A DNA stretch of 64,000 bases. Origin: Myxococcota bacterium. GTDB lineage: Bacteria > Myxococcota_A > UBA9160 > UBA4427. The notes beneath the pieces were generated by a model that was not told where the DNA came from, searched no databases, and was given only the letters and a program-made list of their open reading frames with translations. This document shows, one piece after another, positions 47,289-57,657 of this stretch. The position numbers and the translations under genes are program-made. Each line of letters begins with the position of its first letter. Position 1 is the stretch's first letter. Location: assembly GCA_029941885.1 (NCBI GenBank), contig JAPYTP010000008.1, forward strand, positions 1 to 64,000. The letters are read 5' to 3'.

Positions 47289-48494
47289 CTAGCCGAGGAC
47301 GCCCTTTCCTCGAAGCGCCGCGACCTCCGCGTCGGTGCGACCGATTTCCCGAAGAATCTCCTCGGTGTGTTCGCCGAGGGCCGGCGCCATCGAGCGCGGG
47401 GCCCAGGGTGTTCCACCAAAGTCGACGGGGGTCGCGGGAAGCAGAGTCGTGCTGGCTCCGTCCGGGACCTCGACGAACCCGCCCGCCGCCATCACCTGGG
47501 GATCCGCGATCACATCGTCGATCGACTGCACCGGCGCCCACCACAAATCTTCTTCCGCGTCGAAGATCTCGCCCCATTCCGCTCGGGTCCGGGTCGCAAA
47601 GATCTCATCCAGCTCGCCGATCAGAGTCTCTGCGTTCTCGGCGCGTGCGCGGGGATCCGCATAACGTGGATCTTCGATCCACTCGGGATGGCCTGCCGCG
47701 CGGGCCAGCGGCGGCCAATGTCGTTCCCCCTCGAGCCCGACGATCCAGAAATACTTGCCCTCGGAATCCATGTAGTTGTTGATGCAAGGATTGCCGGCGG
47801 TCTTGCGGTTTCCGGGCTGAATCGACAGTCCATACCGGAGCGCGACCGCGAGATCGAAGGAGAGTGTATAGAGACCCTCGCGCAGGAGCGATGTCGAAAC
47901 GACCTGTCCCTTCCCGGTCTTTTCCCGGTTATAGAGGGCGGCGCACACCCCGCCCGCCGCTGCGAGTCCGGCATTGTGATCGCCCATGCCACCTCGTTGG
48001 TGCGGGGGATGGGAGCCGGGCTGAGTGAGCGAGTGAGCGATCCCCGAGCGCGCCCAGAATGCAGCGATATCGTAGGCGGCGCGATCCGCGTCCTCCCCTT
48101 CCAGACCATATCCGGTCACGATCGTGTAGATCAGCCTGGGAAATTGTGAGCACAGCTCTTCCGCGCTCAAGCCGAGTCGGGCGAGCGCCGCGGGTCGGAT
48201 GTTCGAGACGAAGACATCCGCGTCGCGGATCAGCTCGAGTGCGATCTCCAGACCTTCGGGCTTGCGAAGGTCGGCGACGATGCTTCTCTTGCTTCGGTTG
48301 TCGTTCTCGAAGACCGGGTTGATCGGAAGGTCGCCGCCGAGCATGTGTTGGAACATCCGCGCGGGATCCCCGATGCCGGGGGGCTCGATCTTGATGACCT
48401 CCGCGCCCCAATCCGAGAGCACGCCTCCGGCGGCCGGTCCCGCCACCCAGACACCCATCTCAACGACCTTGATTCCCTCGAGCGGTCCGCCCAT
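47289..48494 (-). CDS. CaiB/BaiF family CoA-transferase
   Basis: IKVVEMGVWVAGPAAGGVLSDWGAEVIKIEPPGIGDPARM; NDNRSKRSIVADLRKPEGLEIALELIRDADVFVSNIRPAALARLGLS. Confidence 0.95.
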   Translation of the reverse strand: MGGPLEGIKVVEMGVWVAGPAAGGVLSDWGAEVIKIEPPGIGDPARMFQHMLGGDLPINPVFENDNRSKRSIVADLRKPEGLEIALELIRDADVFVSNIRPAALARLGLSAEELCSQFPRLIYTIVTGYGLEGEDADRAAYDIAAFWARSGIAHSLTQPGSHPPHQRGGMGDHNAGLAAAGGVCAALYNREKTGKGQVVSTSLLREGLYTLSFDLAVALRYGLSIQPGNRKTAGNPCINNYMDSEGKYFWIVGLEGERHWPPLARAAGHPEWIEDPRYADPRARAENAETLIGELDEIFATRTRAEWGEIFDAEEDLWWAPVQSIDDVIADPQVMAAGGFVEVPDGASTTLLPATPVDFGGTPWAPRSMAPALGEHTEEILREIGRTDAEVAALRGKGVLG

Positions 48495-48560
48495 GCGATC
48501 TCCCCGGCACGCGAACGCGCCCTCCCGTCATTGCCCCCGATCGGAACCCACGCGATCGGT

Positions 48561-49634
48561 TTAGACATGCTGCCCGAGTCGAACCTCGTCAACCAGTCCC
48601 CAATCGAGCGCGGTCCGTGCATCGATGCGAGCCCCGGACAATCCGAGCCAGGCGGTCCTCTGTCGACCGATCCGACGAGGCAGGCTCGCGGTCCCCCCCG
48701 CGCCGGGCACGAGTCCAAGCCCGACTTCCGGCAATTGAAAGAAGGCGTCCTCGCTGGCAATGACATGCTTCGTAAAAGCCGGCAACTCGGCACCCGCCCC
48801 GATACACGCGCCATGCACCTCGACTCGCGCGCGATCTCCCAGTCGTGAGAGCAGCAGGGCCGGACTCCGCGTGGTCCGGATCACGTGCGCTTCCGCGGGA
48901 TCGGGAAAGCTCCCGAACTCATCGAGGTCACCCCCACTGCAGAAGGAATCGCCCTCCCCGGAGAGCACGACCTCCTCGATCGAGGGATCCGCCAGCGCCA
49001 ATTGCAACGCCTCGGACACCCCGTCCCGCATTGCACGCGAAAAAGCATTGTGCTTTTCGGGACGGGTGAGGCGGATATCCAGGCGATTCCGATCACGCTC
49101 CATGCGACAGGGGGCGATGTCCTCGGTTCGTCTTCGTTTCCTGCGCGGCCTCCGCCGCCGCGACTCGAGCCAGCGCCGGAATTCGGCCCCCGACTGTAGC
49201 GTCGAGTAGACGAAGGATTCGGCGATCAGCCCCGCGTAGATCGATTGATCCGAAGCACTGCGCAAGAGCTGGACGAATGCGAGCGCCGACACCGGCGTTT
49301 CGGAGAAGCCTGCGAGGAGCGGAGCGACCTCATCGGTGGATGCCACGACGACGTCGAACAACTCGCGAAGGGCGAGCACGTCCGGATCCGCCGAGCCGGA
49401 TTCGACCGCGATCGTGACGGCGGGCAGGATCGGCAGCTGTTCGAAGAGAGCTGGCCCGAAACGAGCAATCTGCTCCGGCCGCGCGGTCGTTAGATCCAGA
49501 ATGATGGCCCCGGGCCCTCGGGCGCCCTCACCCTCTTGCGGACCGAGGGGCGCGAGCCGTTCTCCCGCGTCCGGCGCGATCAAGAAGCGCCCGAGCTCTT
49601 CGATCGTCCAATGGGGCGCGTCGTTCGGGGTCAA
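48561..49634 (-). CDS. Enoyl-CoA hydratase/isomerase (crotonase) with divergent N-terminal domain
   Basis: LTRPEKHNAFSRAMRDGVSEALQLAL, VVLSGEGDSFCSGGDLDEFG, VHGACIGAGAELPAF. TTG start overlapping the ligase TGA (TTGA). Confidence 0.85.
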   Translation of the reverse strand: MTPNDAPHWTIEELGRFLIAPDAGERLAPLGPQEGEGARGPGAIILDLTTARPEQIARFGPALFEQLPILPAVTIAVESGSADPDVLALRELFDVVVASTDEVAPLLAGFSETPVSALAFVQLLRSASDQSIYAGLIAESFVYSTLQSGAEFRRWLESRRRRPRRKRRRTEDIAPCRMERDRNRLDIRLTRPEKHNAFSRAMRDGVSEALQLALADPSIEEVVLSGEGDSFCSGGDLDEFGSFPDPAEAHVIRTTRSPALLLSRLGDRARVEVHGACIGAGAELPAFTKHVIASEDAFFQLPEVGLGLVPGAGGTASLPRRIGRQRTAWLGLSGARIDARTALDWGLVDEVRLGQHV

Positions 49635-51163
49635 TCGGAATCCCGAAGCGCCTCGCGAACCTTTCGCCGCAGTAGCTTTCCGGTCTCGGTGTACGGGAGT
49701 TCTTCCCAAAATTCGATGCGCTCGGGGGTGCGAGAAGATCGCAGGCGATCCTTCACCCATTGCTGAAGCTCAGTGGCCGAAGCTGCACTGCCCTTTCGCG
49801 CGACCACGACCGCGGCCACGGATTCGCCCCACTGCTCGTCCGGCACTCCGATCACGCAGGCGTCGATCAGTCCCTCGTGGGTCAGCAGCACGTCCTCGAT
49901 TTCACCCGGCGACATATTCTCGCCGCCGCGAACGATCACGTCGTCCATTCGGCCTTCGAGGAAGAGGAACCCCCCGTCGTCGAGATAGCCACCGTCTCGC
50001 GTGTCGAACCAACCCTCCGCGTCGAGCAGACTACCCTTGCCACGGTACTCGCCGGAGACCTGCTCACCCCGAACGAAGATCAGGCCCCGTTCCCCGGCGG
50101 CCACTTCCTCCTCCGTATCGACATCCCGGATACTGACCTCGATCGTCGGGAGCGGCAGGCCCACCGAAACGATGCGCTTGCGAACGGCTTCGTCGGAGCT
50201 GCCCATCGCGTCGCGATGATCCTCGGGCCCGAGCAGAGAGATCGTGGAGCTGGTCTCCGTCAGGCCGTAGGCGTTGGTGAAATTCGTCTCGGGGAAGAGC
50301 TTCATCGCCTTCTCGATCACGGATTGCGGCATCTTTCCGCCACCGTAGGCGAGCGCGCGCAGATTCGGCAGCCCCACCTCGGACTGCCCTTCGAGCTCAT
50401 CGACGATCCGCGCCAACATCGTGGGCACCACCATCGCGTGGGTCACGTCTTGTTCGCGGGCAGTTTCGATCCAGGACTCCGCCGTAAAATTGGGCATCTG
50501 TACCACGCGACGACCCGAGTAGACGGCGCTCACGATGCCCGCCATTCCCGCGATGTGGTAGGGCGGCACACAACTGAGGGACGCATCGTTCTCGTCCGCA
50601 CCCATGAATTCGACCGAGCCCAGGACGTACGAGACGAGATGTTTCTGGCGCAGCACGGCGGCTTTCGGCGCACCGGTGGTGCCACTCGTGAAGAGCAGGA
50701 TCGCCGTATCCTCGGGCTCCATCGACCACGGTTCTTCGCGCGGGGTCGCTTCCTTCGCCCGCGCGTGTGACAGCAACCCGTCGGTCGTCGAAATCGCCAC
50801 GAAGTCGTCGCCTTCCGGAGACTCGAAGCGGTCCCCGAGACGATCCGCGCGATCTGAATCCGTCACGAGCCGTCCCGGATGTAGCTGATTGATCAGCGAA
50901 TCGAGTTCGAGGTCCGTCAGCCGGTAGTTCAGCGGGGCGAAGGGAATCCCCGCCCACGACGCACCGAAGACCGCGATCGGAAGGGCGAGGCTCGTGACGT
51001 CGAGCATCGCCAGATGCTTCGTGCGCCCATCGTCGAGGGAGGCCGCAAGGGCCCCTGCCGAATCGAAGAGCTGCTGATAGCTCAGCTGGTCGTCGCCGTT
51101 CTGAAACGCGACGCGGTCCCCATAGGCGCTTGCCGCCATCTCCAGAAGCATCATCAAGTTCAT
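49631..51163 (-). CDS. Class I adenylate-forming acyl-CoA synthetase
   Basis: TAILLFTSGTTGAPKAAVL, NAYGLTETSSTISLLG, GWFDTRDGGYLDDGGFLFLEGRMDDVIVRGGENMSPGEIEDVL, TETGKLLRR. Confidence 0.96.
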   Translation of the reverse strand: MNLMMLLEMAASAYGDRVAFQNGDDQLSYQQLFDSAGALAASLDDGRTKHLAMLDVTSLALPIAVFGASWAGIPFAPLNYRLTDLELDSLINQLHPGRLVTDSDRADRLGDRFESPEGDDFVAISTTDGLLSHARAKEATPREEPWSMEPEDTAILLFTSGTTGAPKAAVLRQKHLVSYVLGSVEFMGADENDASLSCVPPYHIAGMAGIVSAVYSGRRVVQMPNFTAESWIETAREQDVTHAMVVPTMLARIVDELEGQSEVGLPNLRALAYGGGKMPQSVIEKAMKLFPETNFTNAYGLTETSSTISLLGPEDHRDAMGSSDEAVRKRIVSVGLPLPTIEVSIRDVDTEEEVAAGERGLIFVRGEQVSGEYRGKGSLLDAEGWFDTRDGGYLDDGGFLFLEGRMDDVIVRGGENMSPGEIEDVLLTHEGLIDACVIGVPDEQWGESVAAVVVARKGSAASATELQQWVKDRLRSSRTPERIEFWEELPYTETGKLLRRKVREALRDSD

Positions 51164-51272
51164 AACGATCTCATCTCAACGTTCCGGCGAGCCCCAATAG
51201 CGAACCTGGCGGAAGCATCCCCCCCTTCCAAACACGGGCGTCAGGGGGTTCGCGAGGCTCCCCCCGAAAAAA

Positions 51273-51581
51273 TCAGTCGGACGACGGAAGAGGCTTGGCG
51301 CCCTTGATCTCGAGGGCCGTACCGCCGACCGCGAGGCCACCCTCGCCGGGCTTCGTGCACAGGATCTCAATGTCACCGGCTTCGCTGGTGTACCGCTTGC
51401 CCATCTGCGTCCCGGCTTTCTGGTCGGGATCGATCTCGGCGTCCGGCGCCTCCGCGGTCAATTCGACGACCGCTGCTCCGCCGCAAGTCAAATTCACATC
51501 TCCTGCCGGTGCAACGACGATCATCAGCTCCGAACTGCACACCGCACTCTTCAAACGGGTACCTGCCTTGAATACGGCCAT
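51273..51581 (-). CDS. Small hypothetical protein within CoA-ester cluster
   Basis: 102 aa, MAVFKAGTRLKSAVCSSELMIVVAPAGDVNLTCGGAAVVEL...DIEILCTKPGEGGLAVGGTALEIKGAKPLPSSD; good spacing between neighbours. Confidence 0.6.
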   Translation of the reverse strand: MAVFKAGTRLKSAVCSSELMIVVAPAGDVNLTCGGAAVVELTAEAPDAEIDPDQKAGTQMGKRYTSEAGDIEILCTKPGEGGLAVGGTALEIKGAKPLPSSD

Positions 51582-51747
51582 TCCAAACTCCTCTGGGTCT
51601 TCAGTCGATCATCACCGATCGAGACTTCCCTCGGCATCGCGGCGCGGCGCGAGCGCCTGGTTCCGCTCGACGCCCCACTCTATAAAGGGTGAGCGAGCAT
51701 ACGGATTCCAGACCGTGAATGCTAACGTTCAGAACCCTGAGACGGTC

Positions 51748-53229
51748 ATGCCCTATTCCCCCGAACCCCGTGAAATAGTTAGCCAAATCGGCACATCTAA
51801 ATCGGCTGGGAGCGATCGTGGAAGCGACCCGGTCGAGATTTTCGACGCGGGCCGAGCCCACGCGCGAGACCTCCTCCGGGCGTGCAACCTCGAACCCGAC
51901 GAGGTGCCGGATCCCACGCCGCCGGTGCAACACGCCGCCACCGAGTGGGCCGCTTCTGGTGCGATGGCGCTGACCGGGCCAGCCAAGGGCCCACCTCGCT
52001 TCGCGTGCGGCCCACTGGCCAGCGCGGCCCGCGGCGCCGCGCTCGTCCTACAGGTCCTCGCGGATGACCGCCGACTCGAAGCCCTCGATGCGGCTTCCCT
52101 GCTCGGCGAGCGTGCGGCCCTGGCGGGCCTCACGCGCCGGGGCGATCTCTCGGCCGGTGGAAGCGCGCGGCTGCTCCCGACTCGCGATGGCACCCTCGCA
52201 CTCAACCTTCCGCGGAACGACGACTGGCATCTCATCCCCGCGTGGCTCGAGGACGATCTCCCGTGCGGCCGAAGCGGGGACTCCCATGAGGGTGACCACG
52301 ACTCCCACTGGCGAGCGATCGCGAAAAACATCTCGAGTCGCGGCACGGGCGCATTGGTCGAGCGCGGTCGTCTGATGGGTCTCGCAATCGCAACCGCTCC
52401 CGCCGCCGCGGACGTGATGACGCGCGCACCCTTTTTCGAACTCCAACTCGATTCCCAAGCCGCGCCCGAGCGGCGCCCTCGGCGCCGGCGTCTGCTCGAT
52501 CTCTCGACGCTCTGGGCGGGCCCCCTCGCGACCTCGCTGCTTTCGATGGCGGGTATCGACGTCCTCAAGATCGAGAGCCCCACGCGTCCGGACGGTGCGC
52601 GGAATGGACCGACCGAATTCTTCGATCTGATGAATGCAGACAAACGAGGCTGCGCCCTCGACCTGCACGATACGCGCGACCGCGGGATCTTCGAAAGACT
52701 CCTCGAATCGGCGGATATCGTCGTTGAGAGTGCCCGCCCCCGCGCCCTTTCCCAACTCGGATACGACGCGGAGGGATGGGTCGCAGAGCGTCCCGGTCGG
52801 ATCTGGACATCGATTACCGGCTACGGTCGCAGCAACGAATGGATCGCCTTTGGCGACGATGCCGCGATCGCTGCGGGGCTCGCGTGGTCTCCCGCCGCCG
52901 AGGACACGGACCCGTGCTTCTGTGCGGACGCGATCGCGGATCCACTCACCGGGATCCACGTCGCCGCGATCGTCCTCGCCCATCTCCGACGGAGTCGCGG
53001 CGGATTATTCGACGTCTCTCTCTCGGGGATCGCACACCGCGCCGCGACCGCATCCTCGGGCTGCCTCCTGCTCCCGCTCGAGGGCGACCAGGCGGGCTGG
53101 AGCGTGATCGATCGCGACCGAAGGACTGCTGTCGTGGGCCCACGCGCTCGATCGGCTAGGGGCGCCGCTCCGGGGCTCGCGCCGCCAGACGAGGCCCTGC
53201 TCTCGGCGTGGTTGGACGCGCCGTGCTGA
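51748..53229 (+). CDS. CaiB/BaiF-like CoA-transferase with permuted domain order
   Basis: Canonical N-terminal motif RLLDLSTLWAGPLATSLLSMAGIDVLKIESPTRPDGAR lies in the middle, preceded by the usual C-terminal-like segment SARLLPTRDGTLALNLPRNDDWHLIPAWLED. Confidence 0.8.
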   Translation: MPYSPEPREIVSQIGTSKSAGSDRGSDPVEIFDAGRAHARDLLRACNLEPDEVPDPTPPVQHAATEWAASGAMALTGPAKGPPRFACGPLASAARGAALVLQVLADDRRLEALDAASLLGERAALAGLTRRGDLSAGGSARLLPTRDGTLALNLPRNDDWHLIPAWLEDDLPCGRSGDSHEGDHDSHWRAIAKNISSRGTGALVERGRLMGLAIATAPAAADVMTRAPFFELQLDSQAAPERRPRRRRLLDLSTLWAGPLATSLLSMAGIDVLKIESPTRPDGARNGPTEFFDLMNADKRGCALDLHDTRDRGIFERLLESADIVVESARPRALSQLGYDAEGWVAERPGRIWTSITGYGRSNEWIAFGDDAAIAAGLAWSPAAEDTDPCFCADAIADPLTGIHVAAIVLAHLRRSRGGLFDVSLSGIAHRAATASSGCLLLPLEGDQAGWSVIDRDRRTAVVGPRARSARGAAPGLAPPDEALLSAWLDAPC

Positions 53230-54662
53230 TCCGTGGCGCCGACGTCGGCGGACGAATCCGCGACGTGCGTTGTGCCGACGGCCGCGTCCGCGAGGTCGCG
53301 CCCGATCTGTCACCCCGGGCGGACGAGTCGCTCCTCGACGCAGGCGGCGGCGCGCTGCTGCCGGGATTGCACGATCACCACATCCATCTGCACGCCCTCG
53401 CCGCGGCACTGTCCTCCATACGCTGCGGCCCACCCGAAGTCGAGGATCTCGAGGGGCTTCGGAGAGCGCTCGCGGTCGAACCGGATGAGCGGGGCTGGCT
53501 GCGGGGGACGGGATATTTCGAATCCGTTGCGGGCCCCCTCGACCGCAACCTCCTGGACGAACTCCGACACGATCTCCCCGTTCGCATTCAGCACCGGAGC
53601 GGGGCCATGTGGTTCCTGAACTCCCGCGCCCTCGCAGCCCTCGGGATCGCGGACACCGCCGCGGAGGACGTCGCGCGACCCGACGAAGAAGTCGCGGCGA
53701 TCGAGCGCGATCCGAAGGGCCGTGCGACGGGGCGACTGTTTCGGGCCGATGCCTGGCTGCGGGATCGCCTTCCGACTTCGGCGGCACCGGACCTTGCCGC
53801 CGTGGGACGACGGCTCGCGGCCTACGGCGTCACGGCGATCACCGATGCGACGCCCACGAACGGATCCGACGAAGCCGGTCGTTTTCGGGCCGCACAGGCC
53901 TCCGGTGCCCTGCCCCAGCGGCTCGCCATGATGGGTCGCCTCGCAGCGACCGGGCCCGTCGACCCCGGCGACCCGATGCTGCGCGTCGGCGCGCACAAGA
54001 TCATGCTCGATGAACCCGCGCTTCCCGATCTCGAGCAACTCGTCGACACCATCCGCGCCGCCCACGCTCGCAAACGACCGGTCGCCATTCACACCGTCAC
54101 GCGCGCCGAGATTCACTTCGCCCTCGCCGCCCTCACGGCCGCGCGGGTCCTCCCGGGCGACCGGATCGAACACGCCTCGGTCGCGCCGCCCGAAGCCGTC
54201 GAGATCATTTCGCGGCTCGATCTCGCGATCGTGACCCAGCCCAATTTCCTGGCGGAGCGAGGCGACGCCTATCGGGCGAACGTCGACGAGCGAGACCTCC
54301 CTCATCTCTATCGTGTGAAGAGTTGGCTCGAAGCGGGCGTTCGTCTCGGCGGGGGAACCGACGCGCCCTTCGGTCATCCGGATCCCTGGCGTGCGATGCA
54401 CGCCGCAGTGGAGCGGCGCACAGCGACTGGGGATCGACTTGGCAGGGAAGAATGCGTGTCGCCCGAAACCGCCCTCGCGCTCTTCCTCCCCGCCTTCTCG
54501 CGCCGGCCTCAGCCCAACGACGAGACCGCGCCCGCGATCGAGATCGGGGACCCGGCGGATCTCTGTCTGCTCGCAGTGCCCTGGAGTCGGGCGCGTCTGG
54601 ACCTCTCGAGTGACCACGTGAGCGCCACTCTTCGCGACGGCAGCCTGATCTTCTCAGCCTAG
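53208..54662 (+). CDS. Amidohydrolase family (YtcJ-like) protein
   Basis: LLPGLHDHHIHLHAL, HTVTRAEIHFALAALTAARVLPGDRIEHASVA, GGGTDAPFGHPDPW. Start at 53208 or GTG 53223. Confidence 0.88.
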   Translation: MVGRAVLIRGADVGGRIRDVRCADGRVREVAPDLSPRADESLLDAGGGALLPGLHDHHIHLHALAAALSSIRCGPPEVEDLEGLRRALAVEPDERGWLRGTGYFESVAGPLDRNLLDELRHDLPVRIQHRSGAMWFLNSRALAALGIADTAAEDVARPDEEVAAIERDPKGRATGRLFRADAWLRDRLPTSAAPDLAAVGRRLAAYGVTAITDATPTNGSDEAGRFRAAQASGALPQRLAMMGRLAATGPVDPGDPMLRVGAHKIMLDEPALPDLEQLVDTIRAAHARKRPVAIHTVTRAEIHFALAALTAARVLPGDRIEHASVAPPEAVEIISRLDLAIVTQPNFLAERGDAYRANVDERDLPHLYRVKSWLEAGVRLGGGTDAPFGHPDPWRAMHAAVERRTATGDRLGREECVSPETALALFLPAFSRRPQPNDETAPAIEIGDPADLCLLAVPWSRARLDLSSDHVSATLRDGSLIFSA

Positions 54663-54826
54663 AGCCGTTCCCACACCCCGCGACCGACCGTGGGTCTTCG
54701 GGCACACCCGAACTTCACACAACTTTACACAGCGGACATCGAACCGAGAGGTGTGGTGCGTCGTGTTCTTTTTGCGCCCCAACTGGTCGCGGTACGGCCG
54801 ATGACCCTCCGCCCGGAGGATTGAGA

Positions 54827-55505
54827 ATGACCTCGCAACGAAACGTCACCCCTGACCGACTCGAGCCCGGACCGAGTTCCAGCCGCCGTCTGCTCGCCCG
54901 GCCGCTCGGACTGCTCGCTCCCACCCTCGCAGAACGCCTACCGCGTGCTCGGCAGGACCGAGTACGCTCGGCATCCGGCGCTGCGCCATGATGCCGACAC
55001 GAAGAAATTTGCCGAGACGATCGCCGCGGAGATGGATGCGGCGGAGCAGATCGTCCGCGCCGGCGAGGTCGACTTCCTCTTCCTTCGACTCGAGGCGCTG
55101 GACCTCCTCACCCACGCCCATTTCGGCCCCCTCGACGGACGCGGACAGGACGACGGAAGGGGTCCACTCCTGGCGGCCTATCGCTACATCGATGAGCGGC
55201 TCGCGGCTCTTTCCTCGCTGATGGATGAAGACGACTGGCTCATCTATCTCTCGGACCACGGGATTCGATCGTCCATGCAGCACGAGGAAGACGCGATCTC
55301 CGTCGTTTACGGCCGAGGCGTGCCTCGGGGCCGCGCAGATGGACGGCCCTCACTGCGAGGCGTTCCCCATAGTCTGGCTGCCATGCTCGACGTCGACACG
55401 AATTGGCCGGATACGGGAACCGCACCCTGGCTCCGACTCGCCGACTCGGACCCCGCGGAGCAGTCGGTCGATCCCACGGACGAGACCCTCGCCGCACGAC
55501 ACTGA
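54827..55505 (+). pseudogene. Remnant of a type I phosphodiesterase/alkaline-phosphatase-superfamily gene
   Basis: SD GGAGG and ATG at 54827 open a 55-aa frame (MTSQRNVTPDRLEPGP...) ending near 54994. The body continues in another frame: NAYRVLGRTEYARHPAL...DFLFLRLEALDLLTHAHFG...WLIYLSDHGIRSSMQHEEDAISVVYG...GVPHSLAAMLD. Confidence 0.6.
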
Positions 55506-55536
55506 CGCGCGCTGCTCGAAGGATCGAGGACGAGGC

Positions 55537-56649
55537 CTAGCGGAATCGCGGAATCACTTCCTCCGCGAGGAGCTCGATGGTCCGAAGCGCTGCCTTCTGG
55601 GGCACGCTGCCCATCTGGATCAGGAACATCACCTCGTCTGCCCCGGCCTCCTGCAGGCGTTCGACGTACCCGATGGCATCGGCCGGCGTGCCGTAGGCAT
55701 GATTCGGATTGAAGAGCCCGGTCGCCTCGGTGCCGACCTCGATCTTCTCTTCGTTTAGATAGGCGACGAAGGCTTCGCCCTTCTTCCGGAGGTACTCCGC
55801 GGCGTCCTCGTCTTCCGGCGGCGTGCCGGGCGCGGGTCCACCCTGATAGAAGTGATTGATCGACTCGGTGAAGAAACGTTGGCCGCGGTGGCCCACAGCC
55901 CGGGCCTCGACACCATCGTCGAGCACGATCGCGGGGCAGAGCGCGGACAACTTGTCGTTCGCGACGGCGCCAACCTGGCTCTCGGGCGTACGGCGCTCGA
56001 TCGCCGCACGGTAGACTCGGTTCTTCTGCGCAACGTCCTCCGGGCCACCGAAGCCGAGACACAGAGCGCCGACGCCCCACTCCCCCGCCTGGTTGAGCGT
56101 CGTTTCCCGGGTGCACGCCATCGAGAGCGGAGGATGCGGCTTCTGCATCGGCTTGGGATGGATGCGGCGCTCCGGCACGCGAATGATGTCGCTTTCGAAG
56201 GAATAGAGATCCGCTGCCCAGATCTCCGGAATCATTCGGAAGGAGGTCTCGAGCTGTTTATCGATGTCCGCAATATTCACATCGAAGGCTCCCGCTTCGG
56301 TCTCGGTCCCACCCTTACCGACGCCGAAATCCATCCGCCCATTCGAGAGCACGTCGAGCATCGCCACCCGTTCTGCAACCTTCACCGGATGATTCATCTT
56401 GAAGGGCAGGCAGACGACGCCGTGGCCGATTCGGATATTCGAGGTCTTGCCGGCGACAAAAGCGAGGAATGTTTCGGGCGCGCTCATATGCGCGTATTGC
56501 GTGAGGCAATGATGTTCGACGGCCCAGATGCGATCGAAGCCGAGCTTGTCGGCGAGAACCGCCTGCTCGACACTATCGTGCAGGACCTGCTGCTCGTTCT
56601 CGGGCGAGGGGTCCACCATCTGCGCTTCGAAGATCATCGAGAATTCCAT
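55537..56649 (-). CDS. LLM class flavin-dependent oxidoreductase
   Basis: DRIWAVEHHCLTQYAHMSAPETFLAFVAGKTSNIRIGHGVVCLPFKMNHPVKVAERVAMLDVLSNGRMDFGVGKGG. Confidence 0.94.
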   Translation of the reverse strand: MEFSMIFEAQMVDPSPENEQQVLHDSVEQAVLADKLGFDRIWAVEHHCLTQYAHMSAPETFLAFVAGKTSNIRIGHGVVCLPFKMNHPVKVAERVAMLDVLSNGRMDFGVGKGGTETEAGAFDVNIADIDKQLETSFRMIPEIWAADLYSFESDIIRVPERRIHPKPMQKPHPPLSMACTRETTLNQAGEWGVGALCLGFGGPEDVAQKNRVYRAAIERRTPESQVGAVANDKLSALCPAIVLDDGVEARAVGHRGQRFFTESINHFYQGGPAPGTPPEDEDAAEYLRKKGEAFVAYLNEEKIEVGTEATGLFNPNHAYGTPADAIGYVERLQEAGADEVMFLIQMGSVPQKAALRTIELLAEEVIPRFR

Positions 56650-56863
56650 GGATCGATCCGTCCTTTGGGTGCGAGTCGTGCAGCCGGTCCCTCTGGCACA
56701 TCCTCCCGCCGTTCCGAATCGGGGACCGCGCGCGGATCACGAGCTTTACTTCAGTTCGAGATATTGCCTCAGCCGTCTCACCGCGCCACCGCAAGAAACG
56801 CGTTCGCGAAGGATGCGGAGGTCGCGAGCGATTCGGGCCCGTGGCCTTCGCTATGCTCGAACG

Positions 56864-57646
56864 ATGCCTGGTCAGATCCGCGTCGAACGTGACGGCCCCC
56901 TCGCCGAGGTCGTCTTCGATCACCCCGAACGCCGCAATGCCGTCACAACGGCAATGTGGAAGGAGATCCCGGAAATCGCCCGGGAACTCGACGCAGACGA
57001 CGGCGTGCGAGTCGTCGTCCTACGCGGTGAAGGGGACGTCGCTTTCGTCTCCGGTGCCGACATCTCGCAGTTCGAGGAGAGCCGCAGCGGAGACAACGCC
57101 CGGCAATACGACATGGACAACCTCGACGCGTGGGAGGCGCTCTCCGCGATCGGAAAGCCGGTGATCGCATCCATCCATGGTTTCTGTATCGGGGGCGGCT
57201 GTGCGATCGCCCTCTGCGCCGACCTTCGATACTGCGCCGACGACGCAGTATTTGCGATCCCGGCTGCCCGACTCGGCCTCGGCTATGGACAGATGGGCCT
57301 GGCTACCCTGACCCGGATCGTTGGCGAACCGCGGGCCAAGGAGATCTTCATGACGGCTCGTCGCTTCGACGCCCAGGAAGCCGCCTCGATGGGTCTGGTC
57401 AATCGTGTCCTGCCCAAGAGTGAACTCGATGCCTTCGTGCGCAAGACCGTCGAGGCGATCGCGAACAATGCGCCCCTCACGCTTCGATCTTCGAAGACGA
57501 CCTTCCGCGATCTCGCGCGCCCCGAATCGAAACGCCGCCCGACGGATGTCCAGGAGGCGATCGCGACTTGCTTCGCGAGCGAGGACTACGCCGAGGGTGT
57601 GCGCGCCTTCCTCGAGAAGCGGCGCCCCGAATTCAAGGGGCGCTAG
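56864..57646 (+). CDS. Enoyl-CoA hydratase/isomerase family protein
   Basis: FDHPERRNAVTTAMWKEIPEIAREL, VVLRGEGDVAFVSGADISQFEE, SIHGFCIGGGCAIALCADLRYC. Confidence 0.95.
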   Translation: MPGQIRVERDGPLAEVVFDHPERRNAVTTAMWKEIPEIARELDADDGVRVVVLRGEGDVAFVSGADISQFEESRSGDNARQYDMDNLDAWEALSAIGKPVIASIHGFCIGGGCAIALCADLRYCADDAVFAIPAARLGLGYGQMGLATLTRIVGEPRAKEIFMTARRFDAQEAASMGLVNRVLPKSELDAFVRKTVEAIANNAPLTLRSSKTTFRDLARPESKRRPTDVQEAIATCFASEDYAEGVRAFLEKRRPEFKGR

Positions 57647-57657
57647 GCCGAGTGATC

